A DNA stretch of 64,000 nt, taken from NCBI GenBank assembly GCA_014384285.1, contig JACNGE010000006.1, forward strand, positions 1 to 64,000, read 5' to 3'. The position numbers were made by a program, and so were the translations under genes. This document shows positions 17,370 to 26,509 of the stretch, piece after piece. Below the pieces are notes generated by a model. It was not told the origin of the DNA. It saw only the letters and a program-made list of their open reading frames with translations, and made no database searches. The DNA is from Actinomycetota bacterium. GTDB taxonomy: Bacteria > Actinomycetota > Acidimicrobiia > Actinomarinales > Actinomarinaceae. Every line of letters begins with the position of its first letter. The stretch's first letter is position 1.

Positions 17370-18538
17370 AAAAGGTTTTATTTCATTCTTTAACCATACC
17401 ACCAGATAATGTCTCAACTGGCATGCTTGTTGGTGAGATAGCAGCAGGATTCAAAAAGCAAAATGTTGAAGTAGAAGTTTTAGCAAGCACTCCTCAATAT
17501 AATGTTTTGAATAATGAATTTACAACAATCACTAAGATAAACAAGAACTATTCAGAATCAGAATATAAAAACGTCAAAATAGTCCATGTAAATTCAAAAA
17601 AGAAAAGTCACAAAGAAGGCAAAAGAATATTTCAGTGGGCACATTTTCACTACTACTCACTACTTTTTTTATACAAATCAAGAAATGATTATGAGCAAAT
17701 ATTTATATTTAGTTACCCACCAACTATGAATATTGTAAGTTTATTTGTAAAAAAAGTACTTAAATTAAAAGTTAACTATTCGGTTTGGGAGTTATATCCA
17801 GAAATCGCAAGTGAGTTAAAACTCTTTAACTTTCCAATTATAATTTCAATCTTCAAAAAATTAGATACTTACTCTATGAAAAATACTGATAATTTAATTG
17901 TAAATTCACCAGAACTTAAAGAATATTTATTTGAAAAGAGAAAATTATCAAATAAAAATATAAATGTTATAACTCATTTTTCTCCTTATCAAATAAGCAG
18001 CAAATTACCAAATCTACAATTAAAAAAAATGTTTTATGCAGGAAATCTTGGTAAGCCTCAAAACCTGGAAAAATTTATTCAGACGATGCTTGATAATAAT
18101 ATTGATTGGATGTTGGACATATATGGAGCTGGAACAGAGTACGAAAAAATTAAGGATTATGAAAATGATAACATTACTTTAAATTCTCATATATCTAGAC
18201 AAGAATTAATAACTAATGTTTCAGATCTTCCTGTAGCAGTAGTTTCTTTGGATAGTCGTATTACAGTCGAGGGATTTCCTGGAAAAACTTTTGATTACCT
18301 ATCTATGAATAAAATACTGCTATCTGTTTCAAATAAAGATTCCGCTGTTGCACAATTTATAAATAAACATAATTTAGGAATAAATATTGAGCTTGATTCT
18401 AAAAAATCATTCCTGGATGCTTTCGAAAAGCTTGCATCTCTTGAGTATTTAAAGCAGACTATTTCAAACATAAAAAAAGTTAATGAAAATCAAATTAACA
18501 AATCGAAAATTATCAATGATTATTTTGAGCTACTCTAG
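17366..18538 (+). CDS. GT4 glycosyltransferase, WbuB-like
   Basis: GT-B enzyme of 390 residues starting with the acceptor-half motif FHSLTIPPDNVSTGMLVGEIAAGF, then WELYPEIA, a hydrophobic stretch around residues 145-165, and in the second half KMFYAGNLGKPQNLEKFI and LSMNKILLSVSNKDSAVA. The layout resembles WbuB, an L-fucosamine/related 6-deoxy-HexNAc transferase found next to fnlABC in enterobacterial O-antigen loci. The donor may thus be the sugar made by the four genes upstream; this is inference from context. It converges on the small sugar transferase with 4 shared bases. Confidence 0.75.
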   Translation: MKKVLFHSLTIPPDNVSTGMLVGEIAAGFKKQNVEVEVLASTPQYNVLNNEFTTITKINKNYSESEYKNVKIVHVNSKKKSHKEGKRIFQWAHFHYYSLLFLYKSRNDYEQIFIFSYPPTMNIVSLFVKKVLKLKVNYSVWELYPEIASELKLFNFPIIISIFKKLDTYSMKNTDNLIVNSPELKEYLFEKRKLSNKNINVITHFSPYQISSKLPNLQLKKMFYAGNLGKPQNLEKFIQTMLDNNIDWMLDIYGAGTEYEKIKDYENDNITLNSHISRQELITNVSDLPVAVVSLDSRITVEGFPGKTFDYLSMNKILLSVSNKDSAVAQFINKHNLGINIELDSKKSFLDAFEKLASLEYLKQTISNIKKVNENQINKSKIINDYFELL

Positions 18539-19152
18539 TTAGCACCTTTTCTTGTAACTACATAGTAAAAAGTTAAAAATACTATTTTCAAATCAAGTGC
18601 TAAACTTTTTGTTTCAACATACTCAAGGTCCCAATGCAACCTTTCCTGTAAGCTCAAATCTAACCTTCCTTGAATTTGGGCCAATCCAGTGATTCCAGGT
18701 CGGACTGTATTTCTTTTAGTTTGAAAATCTCCATATAATTCAGATTCATATTTTACAAGTGGCCGAGGTCCAACTATTGACATTTCTCCCTTTAAAACAT
18801 TAATTAGATTTGGGAGCTCATCTAGAGAGGTTTTTCTTAAGAATTTACCAATATTGGTTATTCGATCGTCATTTTCAATTCTTATAGGTTCATTAGGAGT
18901 CAAAGAAGGTTCAATAGTTTTTCTTTTTGAGAGATTTTTATAGTGCTTCTCATGAACTTCATCATTTGACAAGATGTCCATTGTTCTAAATTTGTATAAA
19001 AGAAATAACTTACCTTTCCTTCCGACCCTTTCTTGCTTGTAGATTGCTGGTTTACCATCTATGAGATAAATTAAAAGTACTATAAGTGGATAAATTACAA
19101 ATAGAAAAGGTAAAAACAAACTTGTTATTGTAATATCTATTAATCTTTTCAT
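18535..19152 (-). CDS. monotopic initiating sugar-1-phosphate transferase (WcaJ/PglC type)
   Basis: Small phosphoglycosyltransferase of the bacterial sugar transferase family, which moves a sugar phosphate from UDP to undecaprenyl phosphate. One N-terminal re-entrant hydrophobic segment (residues 5-32) is followed by YKQERVGRKGKLFLLYKFRTMD, NIGKFLRKTSLDELPNLINVLKGEMSIVGPRP, then RPGITGLAQIQGR. The DE dyad lies in TSLDELPN. At 205 residues it is the minimal catalytic form, without the extra N-terminal helices of full WcaJ. This is the second initiating enzyme in the island; it is unrelated in fold to the WecA-like protein at 4158. It is divergent from asnB. Confidence 0.88.
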   Translation of the reverse strand: MKRLIDITITSLFLPFLFVIYPLIVLLIYLIDGKPAIYKQERVGRKGKLFLLYKFRTMDILSNDEVHEKHYKNLSKRKTIEPSLTPNEPIRIENDDRITNIGKFLRKTSLDELPNLINVLKGEMSIVGPRPLVKYESELYGDFQTKRNTVRPGITGLAQIQGRLDLSLQERLHWDLEYVETKSLALDLKIVFLTFYYVVTRKGAN

Positions 19153-19221
19153 ACAATATTTACTTTAAACTATTCAAATTAATGTACTTTAAATAAAAAA
19201 TATAACATTAGAGTTAAAGAA

Positions 19222-21063
19222 ATGTGTGGAATAGGTGGAATTATTAACATTAATAATTCTAAAATTGACCCAGAAATTGCCAATAGTATTAAAACCTCCC
19301 TGGAACATAGAGGTCCAGACAACTCTTCAATAAAACACATTTCTGAAAGTGCTTCATTCATCCATACAAGATTAGCAATTATCGATATTGACGAAAGGTC
19401 AAATCAGCCATTCCATTCTGAAGACATGCGTTATTGGATGGTATTTAATGGAGAAATTTACAATTATAAAGAAATTAGAACTGATTTAGAAGTTCAGGGA
19501 TTCAAATTTAAAACTTCTGGAGATACAGAAGTTTTATTAAAAGGCTTTATTCACTACAAAGAAAAAATTTTGAACGAGTTAAGAGGTCAATTTGCATTTG
19601 CAATATACGACACAAAAAACAATGAAACATTTTTGGCTAGAGATAGGATTGGTATTAAACCTTTATACTATTCAAATTATAAAGAATGGATAATTTTTGG
19701 CTCAGAATTAAAAACAATTGATGCAACAAACCTAGTCCCATTTTCACCAGATACTGAATCTTACTTATCTTATATGAGACATTTGTGTGTTCCTGGTAGC
19801 AGCACAGGTAATAAAAATATTTCAAAAGTTAAACCCGGAGAGTACATTGTATTTTCAGCAAATGGTAGCAAAACCGCAGTTAAATATTGGGATCCGTATA
19901 GTTTCAAGATAAACTCTGAAATTACGCCTAACGAAGCAAAAAAAAGATTGGAAGATTTGCTTATCGAATCTGTAGAATATCGAAAAATAAGTGATGTTGA
20001 GGTTGGTTTATTCTTATCTGGTGGTTTAGATTCTTCTTTAATCGGAAAACTTATGAAAGATAGTAGTTCAAGTAAACTTCATGGATTCAATATAGATTAC
20101 GAAGAACATTTTGAAGGATATAACGGTGAAGTTACTGAAGCTGAATTCGCATCATCAAATATCAGTATTGATTTAATTAAAGAAAAAATAAAATATGATG
20201 ACTTTAAAAACTTATTAAATAATTATTCCCATTATCAAGATGATTTAAATGGTGATGAAGTAGGAATACCTTTATATTTTTTGGGTAAGTCCGCAAGGTC
20301 GAAAGGCATAACGGTTGTACAGGTGGGAGAGGGAGCTGATGAACTTTTTTTTGGCTACGACCACTGGCTGAGATATATAAAACTTAACAAATTTCTTAAA
20401 CCAATCAAGAGTTCGAAGTCCCAATTCTCAAGATTTTCCAACCATAGATTAAACCTTTTATCAAACATAATTTTTGGAAGAACTTCATTCGCAGGAGGTG
20501 CACTCGGTTTTAATCTTTCGGAGATAAACAAACTCGTGGATGGTGGTATACCAAATTATTTTGACTCATTTAACTATATTGATAACAAGTGGGAAGAATA
20601 TTTTTCAAGGGATGATGCTGAGTTATCTAAATGGATGACATTGATAGATCTAGATATTCGTCTTCCAGAATTATTGCTCATGAGAATGGACAAATTGGTT
20701 ATGCAATCTGGAGTAGAAACTAGAGTTCCATTCCTAGACCACAAGTTTGTTGAATTCGTACTTACAATTCCTGAAAAAATTTTATTAGACAAAAATGAAA
20801 CTAAGCCACTACTTAAAGATATTGCACGAAAACATATCCCTAGTCAAATAGTAGATAGGAGAAAACAAGGTTTTAGAGCACCAATTGGTGAATGGATTAA
20901 AAAAGATATAGACCATTTTTATGACTTAGTAAAATCTTTTAACCTAGAAACTAATCTTTTTAATCCTCAAGAACTGAATAGGGTTATGAATGGGGGAGAT
21001 TTCCAAAAAAAATGGTATCTAATAAATTTATCTCTATGGCATTCATCGAGGAATAAAAATTGA
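19222..21063 (+). CDS. asnB: asparagine synthase (glutamine-hydrolysing)-like amidotransferase
   Basis: Two-domain enzyme: an N-terminal class II glutaminase with nucleophile Cys2 (MCGIGG), EHRGPDN, FNGEIYNYKE and RDRIGIKPLYY, then an ATP pyrophosphatase domain with the loop LSGGLDSSLIG (Ser266) and GEGADELFFGYDHW. Length of 613 is normal. It could make asparagine, but its place between the phosphosugar transferase and the flippase suggests that it amidates a uronic acid of the polysaccharide, as proposed for AsnB homologues in O-antigen loci; that is inference. TAGAGT ends 7 bases before the ATG. Its stop overlaps the flippase TTG start by 4 bases. Confidence 0.85.
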   Translation: MCGIGGIININNSKIDPEIANSIKTSLEHRGPDNSSIKHISESASFIHTRLAIIDIDERSNQPFHSEDMRYWMVFNGEIYNYKEIRTDLEVQGFKFKTSGDTEVLLKGFIHYKEKILNELRGQFAFAIYDTKNNETFLARDRIGIKPLYYSNYKEWIIFGSELKTIDATNLVPFSPDTESYLSYMRHLCVPGSSTGNKNISKVKPGEYIVFSANGSKTAVKYWDPYSFKINSEITPNEAKKRLEDLLIESVEYRKISDVEVGLFLSGGLDSSLIGKLMKDSSSSKLHGFNIDYEEHFEGYNGEVTEAEFASSNISIDLIKEKIKYDDFKNLLNNYSHYQDDLNGDEVGIPLYFLGKSARSKGITVVQVGEGADELFFGYDHWLRYIKLNKFLKPIKSSKSQFSRFSNHRLNLLSNIIFGRTSFAGGALGFNLSEINKLVDGGIPNYFDSFNYIDNKWEEYFSRDDAELSKWMTLIDLDIRLPELLLMRMDKLVMQSGVETRVPFLDHKFVEFVLTIPEKILLDKNETKPLLKDIARKHIPSQIVDRRKQGFRAPIGEWIKKDIDHFYDLVKSFNLETNLFNPQELNRVMNGGDFQKKWYLINLSLWHSSRNKN

Positions 21064-22271
21064 TAGAAAACTGGAAACAAAACACTTTTTATATCTCTTT
21101 GATGCAAGTAGTTTTACTAGTTGTAAATTTAATATTAATAACAATAATAAGCAGAGAATATGGCCCCTCCATTTATGGTGAGTATGCATCTTCAAAAAGT
21201 TTAGGTGTTCTTATTGGCACTGCTTTAGTTATGTCACTAGCTTTGGTTGCTACAAAATTAAGGGCTCAAAATGATATTGAAGGTAAATTTGTTTTTTCAA
21301 ATTCATACTATTTAGTAATTAGAAATCTGATCATCGGATTATTTCTTTTATATCCAGTAACTCTTTTATTTAAAAGAGATTTCTCAATGACAGCATTATT
21401 TTTAATTGGTTTTATTTTTAATGAACTAATACATATTGCACTTTCCTACTACCAAGCAAATGGGGACTTTGTTACAAGCTCAAAACAAATTATGATAAGA
21501 ACTCTACTTTATGGTATGGGTGCAACGGCTATAGTATTTTCTGGATACTCAATACTTTGGGTTATCTTTTACCAAATAGTGATATTAGCTATTTTTTTTC
21601 TCGTTGCGCATTTTTCTATACCAAGTTCTGAAAAAAAGAATTCCTCACCTGATGCTGTTGAGACCAGAAAGAAACTCACGAAGTCTGGTCAAAAAATGGT
21701 ATTGACCACTTTTTCAAGTGCACTCATTTCAGAATTAGATATAGTTTTACTCGGACTATTTTTTGGAGGCCCTCTATTAGGTGTTTTGTCCTGGGCTAGA
21801 AGAATTCTAGAAATCCTTTTTCAATTAGCAGCTGCAAGTTTAGATATTCTTTTTCCAGAACTTTCAAAAACAAAATCTAAATCAGAGGTTGTAGAAATTA
21901 GAAATAAACTAAGAAGAATTGTTATATTATCTTTTATAATTCCAACTATATTTTTTCCATTAAAAGATGTTGCTGGCAGTTTATTTGTAGTTCTTTTAGG
22001 TGAAGAATTTTCAGCAGTGGGAAATTATACTGCGTACATTCTTTTTTGTCTTCCTCTAATGGTTTGGTCTAGAATCAACATTATTTTTTCTAGAGCTTTA
22101 AATTTCGAAATACCTATTTCAAAAATTATATTTTATTCCTCAATTATTTCATTCTTTATCTATTCAGTTACAGATCAATTTTTAGATAATTCAGCAGTAA
22201 TTTCTATTATTTTATCGCAGTTAACCATTTCAGCCCTTACCTCTTATAGTTTTAGAAAGTCATTTAGATGA
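21060..22271 (+). CDS. Wzx-like polysaccharide flippase
   Basis: Membrane protein of the MOP/MATE superfamily with about 12 hydrophobic segments. Typical points are IISREYGPSIYGEYASSKSLG near the first helix pair and GPLLGVLSWARRILE in the middle, with the loop ELSKTKSKSEVVEIRNKLRR before the last helices. At 403 residues it is a little short for Wzx (about 415-480). It would move lipid-linked repeat units across the membrane and is the only flippase in this window. It starts with TTG, overlapping asnB by 4 bases, and itself overlaps the lyase gene by 4 bases. Confidence 0.82.
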   Translation: MIENWKQNTFYISLMQVVLLVVNLILITIISREYGPSIYGEYASSKSLGVLIGTALVMSLALVATKLRAQNDIEGKFVFSNSYYLVIRNLIIGLFLLYPVTLLFKRDFSMTALFLIGFIFNELIHIALSYYQANGDFVTSSKQIMIRTLLYGMGATAIVFSGYSILWVIFYQIVILAIFFLVAHFSIPSSEKKNSSPDAVETRKKLTKSGQKMVLTTFSSALISELDIVLLGLFFGGPLLGVLSWARRILEILFQLAAASLDILFPELSKTKSKSEVVEIRNKLRRIVILSFIIPTIFFPLKDVAGSLFVVLLGEEFSAVGNYTAYILFCLPLMVWSRINIIFSRALNFEIPISKIIFYSSIISFFIYSVTDQFLDNSAVISIILSQLTISALTSYSFRKSFR

Positions 22272-23911
22272 AAAGATTCCTTAGAAAAATTAAATATGAA
22301 CTGTTTTGTTTACTTCAAAAACCAAAACAAATTCCTAGCTCGTTTGATAACGGAATATGGAAAAATAATAATTCAGTCTTTAATTTATTCGCTGACACTG
22401 GTGTAAATCTGGTTTTGGGTCTAAATCTTAATGATATGAAGATATTTGGAAGAAATTATCAAAGTTGGACCGTTGATAATGATTTTTTTAAAAATTATAA
22501 ATTTAATAATAAAAAACTTAAGCCAGCGTATTTTAATGTTGCTGATGTAAAGGTTCCTTACGAAGCTTCAAGATTACAACATTTACAAAAACAAAATATG
22601 TCAGTTTTATGTAATCAGCCAAATAAAGTTGATGGACTTCATCTAAATCTAGAGGTAGATAAGTTTCCGTTTATATACTGGAATAGTCCTATGGATGTCG
22701 CTATAAGGACAATAAATTTAATTATTCATAGACAATTTGTTTCAAATAAAATGAATAGATCAGTAATTTTTAACAACAATGAAGATCAATTAGATACATA
22801 TATTTCCCAACACTATCAATATGTTAAAGATAACCTTGAAAATTCTGGAAATGTTGTTGGAAATCATTACCTAGTTGAACTTTCAAGTATGTTGTTCTAC
22901 CTAGCTAACTATGAAAACGATAATTATATGAGTGATTTAGCTTTCGTTATAAGTGAAATTACAAATGAATTAACTAGACAATTCAATGATGAAGGAACGA
23001 ATTTTGAAGGATCCTCACATTACGCTGCTTTTGTTACTGAAGCTTTAATATTATGTAAATTATCTTTAAAGGACATTGACGGACATTCAAGTTTGGCAGA
23101 TTTAGTAGATAATCTGATTATCAAAAATAAAAATTTTCTATCATTACTCATCAATAAAAATGAATTATCTCAAATTGGTGATAATGATTCTGGAAGAATA
23201 TTTTATTTTGCATTTAACGAAGATAAACCTCTCGATATGTCTTGGCTTATTAACTTAGTAGACAGCTTTAAAATAGATAATGATACTTCTGATGAAACCC
23301 GAGTAAACAAAATAGAAATTAAAAAAGATATACCCGATTTTACAAAATTAATAAATGTTAAGCATCCAGATATACAAGTTTTTTCCAAAGAGTATGAAGC
23401 ATATGCATATGCTCAGTTTGGTATATACATATGGAGGAATGAAAAAGAATACTTCAGTATAAGGTGTGGCCCAATAGGTCAGAATGGAGTTGGAGGACAC
23501 TCCCATTATGACCAGCTTTCGATTGAATGTTTTACCAACAACCAGTGGATAGCCAGGGATCCAGGCACAGGAACTTATACAGATGATATCCAAAAAAGGA
23601 ATAATTTTAGATCATTGCAATACCATTGGGGGCCCAATATTGATTTGAAGTTTAGAAAAGAAGATGAATTTGATTGTTTCAAATTAAATAATATTAGTAA
23701 TGGAGAAGCCTTACTATTTGATAACAAAAATTTTATTGGAGTTGCAGATTTTAATGGGAAAAAAATATATAGAAAACTTACAATAAACAATGGAATAATT
23801 ACAGTAGAAGATTTTTCGGTATTGAAAAATTTAGAGAGATACAAAACCTGGGGAGAGATGAGAAAAGGCATAAAAGAAGAATTTTCGGAAGGGTATAAAA
23901 GATTTAGTTGA
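22268..23911 (+). CDS. heparinase II/III family protein (uronic-acid polysaccharide lyase-like)
   Basis: Two-domain heparinase II/III family protein of 547 residues. The alpha-toroid half contains GNHYLVELSSMLFYLANY and DEGTNFEGSSHYAAFVTEAL. The beta-sandwich half has GGHSHYDQLSIE near 408-420, then ARDPGTGTYTDD and RNNFRSLQYHW, the classical Heparinase II/III-like motifs with catalytic His and Tyr candidates. I see no signal peptide, so where it acts is unclear. It lies between a flippase and a polymerase-like gene with 4-base overlaps on both sides. A lyase within a synthesis operon could trim or release chains, as AlgL does in alginate synthesis; that is inference. Confidence 0.83.
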   Translation: MKRFLRKIKYELFCLLQKPKQIPSSFDNGIWKNNNSVFNLFADTGVNLVLGLNLNDMKIFGRNYQSWTVDNDFFKNYKFNNKKLKPAYFNVADVKVPYEASRLQHLQKQNMSVLCNQPNKVDGLHLNLEVDKFPFIYWNSPMDVAIRTINLIIHRQFVSNKMNRSVIFNNNEDQLDTYISQHYQYVKDNLENSGNVVGNHYLVELSSMLFYLANYENDNYMSDLAFVISEITNELTRQFNDEGTNFEGSSHYAAFVTEALILCKLSLKDIDGHSSLADLVDNLIIKNKNFLSLLINKNELSQIGDNDSGRIFYFAFNEDKPLDMSWLINLVDSFKIDNDTSDETRVNKIEIKKDIPDFTKLINVKHPDIQVFSKEYEAYAYAQFGIYIWRNEKEYFSIRCGPIGQNGVGGHSHYDQLSIECFTNNQWIARDPGTGTYTDDIQKRNNFRSLQYHWGPNIDLKFRKEDEFDCFKLNNISNGEALLFDNKNFIGVADFNGKKIYRKLTINNGIITVEDFSVLKNLERYKTWGEMRKGIKEEFSEGYKRFS

Positions 23912-25293
23912 AAGTCAAAGAGCAGAATATATTTTTAGGGCTGTTTCTTACAAGCTTATTGTTAGAAGGGTTAGATGCTTTTTCAATATTCGAAATTCCT
24001 TTATCTTGGGTTGGGTTAGTAATTTTATTAACAGCGATTCCACTTTATTACTATTTTGAAGTGGATTTTATCTCAAAAAATATTATTTCTATTAAATTTT
24101 GGGTTCTCTATATGTGTTCAGTAGCCATATTGAGGGGTGTTTCATTTGATTTAGAAATTCCTCAATATGCTACAACGAGCTATGTTCAATATGTTTCATT
24201 AAGACTTTTGAAAATATTAAGTTTTTTTGTTGCGATTTGGTTAGTTCACTTACTGTCGATTAAGTTAACCAGAAGAAAATTAATTGAATATGTTGCCTAT
24301 GTAGGATTATTTATATCACTGCTTTCCTTGTATTCTTATTTTTCTTATTTTTTAGAAATTCCTGATTTTATACGTTCACGGGCTGGCTCAGGAGGTTGGA
24401 CTCAGCCAATTGAGAGAGCATGCTCAATCTTAAGAAATTATGGAACTTTTAGAGAACCCAGCTTTTTAGCTGTTTGGACAGTTCCTTTCATACCCCTAAA
24501 TTTTTATCTCGCCAGAGAAGCATTTAAATGGTACTACTTATCGATATTTCCAATTCTTTCCTTAGTTTTGACGAGAAGTTTAACTGGCGTTATTGCTTTA
24601 TTAGCAGCTTTTACTTTGATTTCGTTTATACATTTATTAAAAAATAAAAAAATTGATTTATTTTTGATTATTCCTATTTTAGCAATATTGTTAGCATCTT
24701 TGCTTTCAAATAGTCTTAGCTATAAATTTCCGGCTTTGGATCCTTCCATGTGCCCTCCTAATTCAGCTGACAAATGTAATTGCAGTATTTATGATGACGA
24801 GCTAGATAAAGTAAAAAATTCAGAGAGTGTAGCAGAGAGTATTTTTTCTAGAGCAACCCTTATTATTGGCGGCGGTTTAGACGGTTTTGGTAATTTTTCA
24901 TTTTTGACACAACACTTATCAAAACAAGATATTAAGTATTTTGGAGATGGACTTGGTAGCGCCAATATTATTTACTCGTATGAATTTGAGGAACTTTCTT
25001 CAAAGGTTGTCAAAGATCAAAAAGTTTTTAGAAATCCCGGTCAAATTGTATCCTTTAACAATTTGTACGCCTATATTTATTTTTCTGGGGGTTTTGTAGG
25101 GTTAATTTGGTTTTTATACATAATTTTTAATCAAATTAAAAAGTTTGTTAGTAGTTACGAAATAATTCATTCTTACTTAGGTGCTCAGTTCTTTTCAATT
25201 TTACTTATGTTTTTCTTTCAAGCTGAAGAACCAAGTGTGATTTTAGGACTAGCTATAGGCTTAATCTCATTAGAAAGGAAAAAAGATGAGTAA
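23908..25293 (+). CDS. third O-antigen polymerase-like membrane protein
   Basis: Hydrophobic protein of 461 residues with about 11 membrane segments. Visible features are RNYGTFREPSFLAVW near 175-190, a motif common in Wzy-like proteins, TRSLTGVIALLAAF after it, then a large external loop holding a cysteine cluster (SMCPPNSADKCNC), and FGDGLGSANI and NNLYAYIYFSGGFVGLIWF near the end. It lacks the GFQxGGPN segment shared by the other two polymerase-like proteins, so it belongs to a different subgroup. TTG start, coupled to the lyase gene. Probably the repeat-unit polymerase for this operon, since it is next to the flippase and lyase. Confidence 0.72.
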   Translation: MKVKEQNIFLGLFLTSLLLEGLDAFSIFEIPLSWVGLVILLTAIPLYYYFEVDFISKNIISIKFWVLYMCSVAILRGVSFDLEIPQYATTSYVQYVSLRLLKILSFFVAIWLVHLLSIKLTRRKLIEYVAYVGLFISLLSLYSYFSYFLEIPDFIRSRAGSGGWTQPIERACSILRNYGTFREPSFLAVWTVPFIPLNFYLAREAFKWYYLSIFPILSLVLTRSLTGVIALLAAFTLISFIHLLKNKKIDLFLIIPILAILLASLLSNSLSYKFPALDPSMCPPNSADKCNCSIYDDELDKVKNSESVAESIFSRATLIIGGGLDGFGNFSFLTQHLSKQDIKYFGDGLGSANIIYSYEFEELSSKVVKDQKVFRNPGQIVSFNNLYAYIYFSGGFVGLIWFLYIIFNQIKKFVSSYEIIHSYLGAQFFSILLMFFFQAEEPSVILGLAIGLISLERKKDE

Positions 25294-26509
25294 TGTATTA
25301 ATTGTTACTCATCAGTTTATACCACACGTTAGTCCTAGAACTACTCGTTGGAAGCTTATTGTTGATGAGTTGATTTCGAGGGGTCATAATGTAACCATTA
25401 TCACGGGCACAAAGCAAGCCTTGCAAACTGAAAATTACAAAACAATCTTTGTCGGTAATTCGAGAGCAAGTAAAGTTGTCAACGATTTACGAACGCAATC
25501 AAATAACTTTGACCCAAATAATAAATTTAAGGATAAATTGTTAAAGTTTTTAAAAGTTGTTTATAGGTTTGTTGTTAGGAATTTAGCCTGGCCAGATTAT
25601 TCAATGTTATGGCTAATTTCAGTTTTCAAAGAAAAAAATAAATATAAAGTTGATTATGATTTAATCATCTCAGTAAGTTTGCCATTTTCTTCCCATATTG
25701 CCGCATACCTAATAAATAAAAAAATAAATAAACCATGGATTATGGACATAGGAGATCCATTTTCATTGAAAGTATCAGCACCGGAAAACAATGGATTACT
25801 TTATAGTGGACTCAACAGGTATACGGAAAAAAAATTTTACAAATTAGCTAATCAAATTTTATTTACACATGAAGATGTAAAAAAGGCACATGAGGAAGAA
25901 TTTGAAATAGATTCTCAAAAAACAATAATTGGACAGCCAATTAGTAAGTTTGACCCTACTTTATACAAGCAGACTCAAGAATATGATTACTCAAAAAAAA
26001 TAATTAAGTTTGGATATTTCGGCATTTTTACGAAAGGAGTAAGGACACCCAACAATTTCTATAAATTTTTAGACTCATTTAATAATTATGAAATGCATTG
26101 GTATGTTAATCAAGACTCAGAAGAGATACTTAAAAAAGAAAATTTTAATACAACGAAAAACTTTTTTTTCTCTCAAGTTTCCAGAGATGAGGCCCTACAT
26201 TTAATGGTAAGTTCATTTCACTGCCTTGTTTCTGTAGGTAACTTGAACCCAAATCAAATTCCAAGCAAAGTGATTGAATATGTAGCAACAGGAAAACCAG
26301 TAGTACATTTTGCTGAAATCGATACAGATCCCGTTATTGAAATTTCAAAAGAGTTCAATAACCTTTTCGTAGTGAATAAAAATACAAATATTGAATTATT
26401 TAAAAATAATTTATTAAATTACTTTGAAAATATTAATAATTTTGACTTTGACAACTTTAATGATTTATATTCAGCTACTTCATTAGTTAAAAAATTATAT
26501 AACCTCTAA
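25286..26509 (+). CDS. GT4-type glycosyltransferase
   Basis: GT-B glycosyltransferase of 407 residues. The start VLIVTHQFIPHVSPRTTRW is the acceptor-half loop, with RGHNVTIITG following; the middle has PWIMDIGDPFS; the C-terminal half has KFGYFGIFTKGVRTPNNF and PSKVIEYVATGKPVVHF. This resembles the group of transferases that carry DP(F/W) motifs in capsule loci. Last gene of the plus-strand run 19222-26509 (asnB, flippase, lyase, polymerase, transferase), each joined by overlaps of 4-8 bases. It converges on the next transferase with 15 shared bases. Confidence 0.78.
   Translation: MSNVLIVTHQFIPHVSPRTTRWKLIVDELISRGHNVTIITGTKQALQTENYKTIFVGNSRASKVVNDLRTQSNNFDPNNKFKDKLLKFLKVVYRFVVRNLAWPDYSMLWLISVFKEKNKYKVDYDLIISVSLPFSSHIAAYLINKKINKPWIMDIGDPFSLKVSAPENNGLLYSGLNRYTEKKFYKLANQILFTHEDVKKAHEEEFEIDSQKTIIGQPISKFDPTLYKQTQEYDYSKKIIKFGYFGIFTKGVRTPNNFYKFLDSFNNYEMHWYVNQDSEEILKKENFNTTKNFFFSQVSRDEALHLMVSSFHCLVSVGNLNPNQIPSKVIEYVATGKPVVHFAEIDTDPVIEISKEFNNLFVVNKNTNIELFKNNLLNYFENINNFDFDNFNDLYSATSLVKKLYNL

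Noticed and set aside
23575-23871. 98-codon minus-strand frame
   Set aside because: Antisense to the second domain of the heparinase-family gene, with no motif of its own.
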